From assembly GCF_014529625.1 (NCBI RefSeq), contig NZ_CP076039.1, positions 620,001-684,000 on the forward strand: a DNA stretch of 64,000 nt. Reading direction: 5' to 3'. The notes beneath the pieces were generated by a model. It saw only the letters and a program-made list of their open reading frames with translations. It was not told the origin of the DNA and ran no database searches. Every line of letters starts with the position of its first letter. Positions within the stretch are counted from its first letter, which is position 1. Source of the DNA: Candidatus Pelagisphaera phototrophica. Lineage in GTDB: Bacteria > Verrucomicrobiota > Verrucomicrobiia > Opitutales > Opitutaceae. Shown here in pieces: positions 60,117-64,000 of the stretch. The translations under genes and the position numbers were made by a program.

Positions 60117-61955
60117 CTAGGGTAGGGAGTTCACCCAAATGCCGTACGCTTTGGGATCTATTTGGTTCATATAGGAAAGCTCTGATTCTAGAAGCTTTTC
60201 CCTAATCTCTGTGTCCTGGACTTTGTCTTCGAGTTCCAAAACGATATGGGTGACTTTGCTCAGTCGAGTGATGTGGAGGGGTGTTGCAGACACCTCAGCA
60301 ACCGTTTCTAGTTCAAACCAGGGACCAGGGTCATGGCCCGGAAGCGGAGTTTCAGTGATGTGATTCTCTGTTGGTTGAATACCTATTGTTTGAATTACGA
60401 ATATTTCATTCCAAGTTCCAAGTTCCTTGTGGAACTTTAACAAGCCTGGTTGAGACACGGCTCTTGGGAAACCGATATTATCGATGTCGTTTAATTCAAA
60501 TTCTTGAGCATAGGATGAAATGTATAGATAGTTTCCGTCAGGCAACTGATCATGCCAACTCATCATCCACTCCAGACGTCGCAAGATCTTGTTGTTGTCG
60601 GAATAGAGATGCTTTGAGAAAAGAGGTAAAGCGTACAGAAAACAGACGACGACAAGTGAATGCGTGACAATTTTCAATTTGGGACGTAGCACATGAATCA
60701 TTCCGAAAGCTAGTCCTGAACAAATTAGCATGAGGAGTATAAATGGTAATCCTAAACGAGCTACTACGGGGTCATCGAGCTGACCATAAGTGAAACCGAG
60801 GACCAGGACAAACTCGGCTAAGATTGCGAAGCTGAAAATTTGTGCAACATGTAGACGATTCTCAAGGGAGGGCCAATCTTTATAACGCGTCATGCTGAGA
60901 GTCAGAAGAATCACAAGGCTTAGTAGGCCAATTATTGAGAGCCAAGGCGAGTTCGTTGAAAAGTCGCCTGATGAAAAAAGAAAATTGGTAGCATGGCCGA
61001 GGTTTTCGTCGATATATGAAAAGCTAAAGGATCCGTCAGAATCGTATTTGTACTGTTTATATCTTTCATTTGCTGCAGAGAATGTGTGCTGCCATGCAAT
61101 TGGTATGAAAGAGATGGGTACGAGCACAGCGGGCCATGTTATATGGACTTCCCTTATTCGTGCCCAGCAAAGAGCAACGACAATAACAATGGGAACGACC
61201 AAGAATGGGGATTCGTATCGAGCGTGGGAGAAGAGTGCGACTGCAACAAGTAGAGCAGAAAGTCTGGAAGTTGAGTGAGGCTTTTCTGCGTATTTCAGGG
61301 CAAGTAAGAAACAGGTAAGAATGCCGACCAAGTTAAGCGTTTCTAGCCCACCGCCACTAGCGTTTTGGCTGAGAATCGGAGCACAACATGATAGGAGCAT
61401 AGCGTACCAACCGGCTTGATAATTGTACAATTTGCTAGTGCAGGTCTGTATAAGGACAAGTAGAATAAAGGTTAGGAATCCGTTCAAATAGAAAGCATTT
61501 TGAATCGCGTATCCGAATATATCGTGCACCGACGCTAAGAGGAATTGGAACAGGATGGGGCGCTTGTCCACGATCGAAGTCTCGTCGATCCCTAATATGG
61601 CAGATTCTCGCCAAATAGCGAGGCGGTCATAGTGCAAGCTTTTAGCGACGTTAGAGATAGTGTGCTCGTCGAAAGTTATGTTGAATCCGCCACCCTCCCG
61701 CGTGTACAAAAAAACCGATGCGAGGATAGCAACCCCAACGACTATCCAGTTTTCCCTTTCCGATACCCAGGCGGTGACGTCTTTCTGGTAGGCTTTTAGA
61801 ACGAGAAATACGAAGCCACCAAAACAAGCGAGGATATTCCAATAGGCTAGTTTCGCAAAATTATCAGAAGCTCCAGTTGAGTCAAAGAGGAAGAATCCAA
61901 CGAATATCGATGAGGTGCTTGAGATACCGAACAGGATCCACTTGGCTAATTTCAT
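60117..61955 (-). CDS. polytopic GT-C-type glycosyltransferase-like membrane protein
   Basis: The 612-residue protein has about 12-13 hydrophobic segments between residues 5 and 440 and a soluble C-terminal domain of about 150 residues. An acidic motif in the first outer loop (GGGFNITFDEHT) matches the position of the catalytic Asp/Glu in the GT39/GT83 protein- and lipid-glycosylating families, as does VAKSLHYDRLAI. It would use a polyprenyl-phosphate sugar at the outer face of the inner membrane. ATG 61955, weak ribosome binding site. It is one of several possible glycan genes in the window. Confidence 0.7.
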   Translation of the reverse strand: MKLAKWILFGISSTSSIFVGFFLFDSTGASDNFAKLAYWNILACFGGFVFLVLKAYQKDVTAWVSERENWIVVGVAILASVFLYTREGGGFNITFDEHTISNVAKSLHYDRLAIWRESAILGIDETSIVDKRPILFQFLLASVHDIFGYAIQNAFYLNGFLTFILLVLIQTCTSKLYNYQAGWYAMLLSCCAPILSQNASGGGLETLNLVGILTCFLLALKYAEKPHSTSRLSALLVAVALFSHARYESPFLVVPIVIVVALCWARIREVHITWPAVLVPISFIPIAWQHTFSAANERYKQYKYDSDGSFSFSYIDENLGHATNFLFSSGDFSTNSPWLSIIGLLSLVILLTLSMTRYKDWPSLENRLHVAQIFSFAILAEFVLVLGFTYGQLDDPVVARLGLPFILLMLICSGLAFGMIHVLRPKLKIVTHSLVVVCFLYALPLFSKHLYSDNNKILRRLEWMMSWHDQLPDGNYLYISSYAQEFELNDIDNIGFPRAVSQPGLLKFHKELGTWNEIFVIQTIGIQPTENHITETPLPGHDPGPWFELETVAEVSATPLHITRLSKVTHIVLELEDKVQDTEIREKLLESELSYMNQIDPKAYGIWVNSLP

Positions 61956-62210
61956 TTGTGCGGTTTTTGATCCGGCAGATTAATTTCGCGAAATGACCAA
62001 ATTGTCTTCGTCTCTCGAATACTGTTTTGAGTCGAGATATGTATGGCCCTTGTGACATTGCCTCTAATCATTGGTAATTGTCGATTTTGTGCGGTTGCCA
62101 GTTCTATGAGTACTATAGTATATTCGGTCTGTAGAGTGAATTACTTAATGAAAATCCATACTTTGTGGAAACTCGGTGGGAAACGGAAAAAGGGTAGACG
62201 ATGATGGGAC
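61956..62210. other. AT-rich intergenic region upstream of the GT-C gene
   Basis: No ORF or hairpin of note. It probably carries the promoter of the minus-strand GT-C gene. Confidence 0.4.
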
Positions 62211-62252
62211 TGGTCAAAAACAAAGAAGCCACGCCGTGAAGGCGTGGCTTTG
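62211..62252 (-). terminator. strong intrinsic terminator after the pilin gene
   Basis: AAGCCACGCC and GGCGTGGCTT form a perfect 10-bp stem around GTGAA; on the minus strand it is followed by CTTTGTTTTTG. It lies about 32 bases after the pilin stop. Strong termination fits a highly expressed gene. Confidence 0.9.
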
Positions 62253-62283
62253 AAAATAAACTCAGAAATGAAATCTCAGATAA

Positions 62284-62667
62284 TTACTGTTTCTGACCTT
62301 CTGCGGAGTACGTACGAGTCGTCGGATTGGCCTGAGGATGTCCCACCGAAAATGTTCCATCAGAAGTGACCGAACCTGAAACGGTATATCCCTTTCCGAT
62401 TTGCTTAACGTAGGAGAAAAGGTTACCGGTGATGGAACCAGAAGTAGCTGCGTAAGAAATCGTGGCAGACGTTGTGTTATTCTCGAGCATGTACTGTTGT
62501 GCAGCAGATGCGATTTGGCGTGCATCATTGTCCATTGCGCTAGCACGTGAGCTTTCGCGAACCTTTTGGAACGCAGGTATGGCCATAGCAGCCAGGAGGC
62601 CAATGATAACGACAACGATCATGATTTCGACGAGGGTAAAACCCTTCTTAGATGTATTTTTATGCAT
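62284..62667 (-). CDS. type IV pilin / pseudopilin
   Basis: The precursor has 127 residues with a short basic leader cleaved after KKG, then FTLVEIMIVVVIIGLLAAMAIP, the classical N-terminal helix with Glu at position 5 of the mature protein. The rest is short and rich in Ser, Thr and Gly; SITGNLFSYVKQIGKGYTV suggests the beta-sheet region. No cysteine pair is visible. It is a substrate candidate for the prepilin peptidase at 5.7 kb. ATG 62667 has AGGA about nine bases upstream, and a strong terminator follows. Major pilin of a pseudopilus or pilus cannot be told apart. Confidence 0.9.
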   Translation of the reverse strand: MHKNTSKKGFTLVEIMIVVVIIGLLAAMAIPAFQKVRESSRASAMDNDARQIASAAQQYMLENNTTSATISYAATSGSITGNLFSYVKQIGKGYTVSGSVTSDGTFSVGHPQANPTTRTYSAEGQKQ

Positions 62668-62907
62668 AATATTGATTCCTATTGATAATTTATTTGTGAA
62701 TTAGAAAAAGGACATTAACGCCCCAATGAACGGACGTCCTTAGGAGCCCTTTAGCCGCTGCTCTTGTATTTGGTGTCAACCAACTGTAAATACGGAAAGA
62801 GAGCACCAATTTTGAAAAAATAGTCGTATTAGTATTGCTCTAATTGAGACGATTACGCACCCCCCCTAGAGGTTATTAAAAACAGGGAATAGGTAGTAGA
62901 ATCTAAG

Positions 62908-63873
62908 ATGAAGTTTTGGACGCGAAGTTATGTGAGAGTAGCCACCGTTTTTTTTGCCTGCCTGTCCATGCAGTGGATGGAGGCTGTGGAGGTTCGTATA
63001 TCCTTAAGAAATGGGGACGTACTTAGGGGCAGGCTGATTAGCGAAGGTGACGTTGTATTGATTGAGCATGCAATTTTAGGTGATGTTGAGATTCCAAAAA
63101 GGAGTGTCAGGAGTATTATCCGCCCCAATCAGAATCGGAATGAAGGAGATGCTCATGAGGGATCTGAGAACGAGGAATCGCAAGCATCGGAACCCTGGAT
63201 GAAAGGTTTTGTACGGGTGATCAGCTTTGAGAATTGGTCCCGCCAGTTTGAGTTTGGGATGAACCTGCAGAGTGGCCGCCGGGATAAATTCGACTACAAT
63301 GCTCGATTCAATGTGCGGCGCAGGATCGAGAAAAACGATTTCCGGTTTGAAGCCCGCAGATACTTTGGCGAGAGCGACCAAGGGAAGACGACTGACCGGT
63401 TGTATTCCAACTTTAGATGGAGACGAGACTTATCGCCCGGTGTATTCTACCAATCCGATACGCTTTACAGTTCAGACGCGATAAAGGAAATCGATATCAA
63501 CTTGGAGCAAACATTGGGATTGGGTTATCGCTTACTGAATCAGAAAGCTCTCAAAGTTTCGACAGGCGCGGGACTTAGTGGGCGGTATCGTGAAGACAAC
63601 GTCGACAATGGGAACACGAACTACCTTTTGGACGTGTTTCAAGATCTTGACTATCGGTTAGGTAGTCGCCTGCGATTTACACAAGAGTTTAGAATCGCAC
63701 TTCCCCCTGATGAGCGGAGCGAATACGAGTACGAGTTTCAGGCTGGAATTGTCAGCAAGGTAACCGATTCGTTGCACCTTTCTATCAGGTATCAGCTAGA
63801 ATACGATAGGTCGCTGCCGGAGGACCGGCGTGAGGACCAGCGAATAGTGAGCTCGGTAGGAATCGATTTCTGA
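62908..63873 (+). CDS. DUF481-family outer-membrane beta-barrel protein
   Basis: This family includes YdiY-type, salt- or stress-linked outer-membrane proteins without a firm function. The 321-residue product has a signal peptide (RVATVFFACLSMQWMEA, unusually short and with late cleavage), an N-terminal ~60-residue domain (RISLRNGDVLRGRLISEGD; PKRSVRSII), and a C-terminal barrel with alternating strands ending VSSVGIDF, aromatic at the last residue. Strand-rich parts are FEFGMNLQSGRRDKFDYNARF and GLGYRLLNQKALKVSTGAGL. It is divergent from the pilin with a 240-base gap. Confidence 0.8.
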   Translation: MKFWTRSYVRVATVFFACLSMQWMEAVEVRISLRNGDVLRGRLISEGDVVLIEHAILGDVEIPKRSVRSIIRPNQNRNEGDAHEGSENEESQASEPWMKGFVRVISFENWSRQFEFGMNLQSGRRDKFDYNARFNVRRRIEKNDFRFEARRYFGESDQGKTTDRLYSNFRWRRDLSPGVFYQSDTLYSSDAIKEIDINLEQTLGLGYRLLNQKALKVSTGAGLSGRYREDNVDNGNTNYLLDVFQDLDYRLGSRLRFTQEFRIALPPDERSEYEYEFQAGIVSKVTDSLHLSIRYQLEYDRSLPEDRREDQRIVSSVGIDF

Positions 63874-63893
63874 GTAAGCGTATCGAACCGTTT

Positions 63894-64000
63894 TTAGGCG
63901 CTTTCTTCAATGTTGGACATTAGCGGTTCGGCGTCGATTGCTTTGGCGTCTTTCCAAAGAGTCTCTAAATCGTAATTTTCCCGCATTTCGTGAGTGAACA
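63894..64000 (-). CDS. rsfS: ribosome silencing factor RsfS, C-terminal part (continues outside window)
   Basis: The last 35 codons of a minus-strand gene lie in the window. They read FTHEMRENYDLETLWKDA and then a helical tail ending in EESA. The pattern matches the end of RsfS (YbeB), which binds uL14 and blocks subunit joining during starvation: the usual HVFTPELREYYDLEGLW. The 5' part is outside, so the identification rests on this segment only. Confidence 0.65.
   Translation of the reverse strand, partial: FTHEMRENYDLETLWKDAKAIDAEPLMSNIEESA

Noticed and set aside
62774-62779. TTGACA box on the minus strand as pilin promoter
   Set aside because: At 17 bases' spacing the -10 position reads GGCTAA, too weak to call.
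1-64000. CRISPR arrays, tRNA genes, integrases, insertion sequences
   Set aside because: I searched by eye for regularly spaced repeats, T-loop motifs and transposase motifs on both strands and found none outside coding matches such as GGTTCGAACC within hrpA.

Overview
The window looks like a chromosomal segment of a Gram-negative bacterium, most likely a Verrucomicrobiota of the Opitutae/Puniceicoccales type. This is inferred from the combination of genes, not from a marker gene: a type IV pilin and prepilin peptidase, glycine-zipper lipoproteins, a DUF481 outer-membrane protein, an Rsm22-like protein, a ferredoxin-dependent 2-oxoglutarate oxidoreductase and a GH20 enzyme. Coding density is high on both strands. 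I saw no tRNA, rRNA, CRISPR array, integrase or insertion sequence. Both ends cut genes: an MscS-type channel at the left and a RsfS-type ribosome silencing factor at the right.

Layout. 1-8.6 kb is housekeeping: malate dehydrogenase, DAHP synthase, a YgfZ-like protein, a HU-like protein, galactokinase, and a minus-strand run of SirB1-like protein, aroE and prepilin peptidase. 8.8-14 kb holds an AT-rich orphan ORF, a stand-alone receiver protein, a TVP38-type membrane protein overlapping xseA, an ACT-domain protein and two tandem glycine-zipper lipoproteins. 14-20 kb is minus strand: truC, a HAD hydrolase and GH20 in a row, a DUF4097 protein built on TSGG repeats, and an Rsm22-like methyltransferase; two large imperfect inverted repeats lie here. 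20-26.6 kb is plus strand: an MsbA-like ABC exporter, a panE-like reductase and a fused HyuA/HyuB oxoprolinase. 26.6-33.7 kb is a tight minus-strand run: a REC/PAS/ATPase regulator, a membrane permease lacking its usual cysteine motif, a small secreted protein and hrpA. 34-40 kb carries korAB behind a well-spaced promoter, unknown secreted and small proteins, trhO and a YhbY-type protein.

40.4-48.9 kb is the most interesting part. A compact minus-strand operon encodes a uridine-kinase-like protein, an undecaprenyl-phosphate sugar transferase, a three-part protein that looks like a dead nucleotidyltransferase plus hexapeptide helix plus dead sugar transferase, and a protein joining an RsbW-type kinase, a GAF domain and a SpoIIE-type phosphatase. 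A STAS-domain antagonist and a large hybrid histidine kinase are divergently encoded next to it. The set suggests exopolysaccharide or glycan synthesis controlled by a partner-switching module.

49-64 kb has a GT2-GT4 fusion, a REC-HDOD regulator, coaBC, dinB, an rRNA methyltransferase, a thioredoxin-like protein, and then a short decayed or misread stretch (56.1-58 kb): one gene with one apparent frameshift, and a REC-HDOD gene with two frameshifts and a nonsense codon. It closes with two methyltransferases, a GT-C-type membrane glycosyltransferase, a type IV pilin with a strong terminator, and a DUF481 protein. Many genes here have no clear Shine-Dalgarno sequence, so several start sites remain open.
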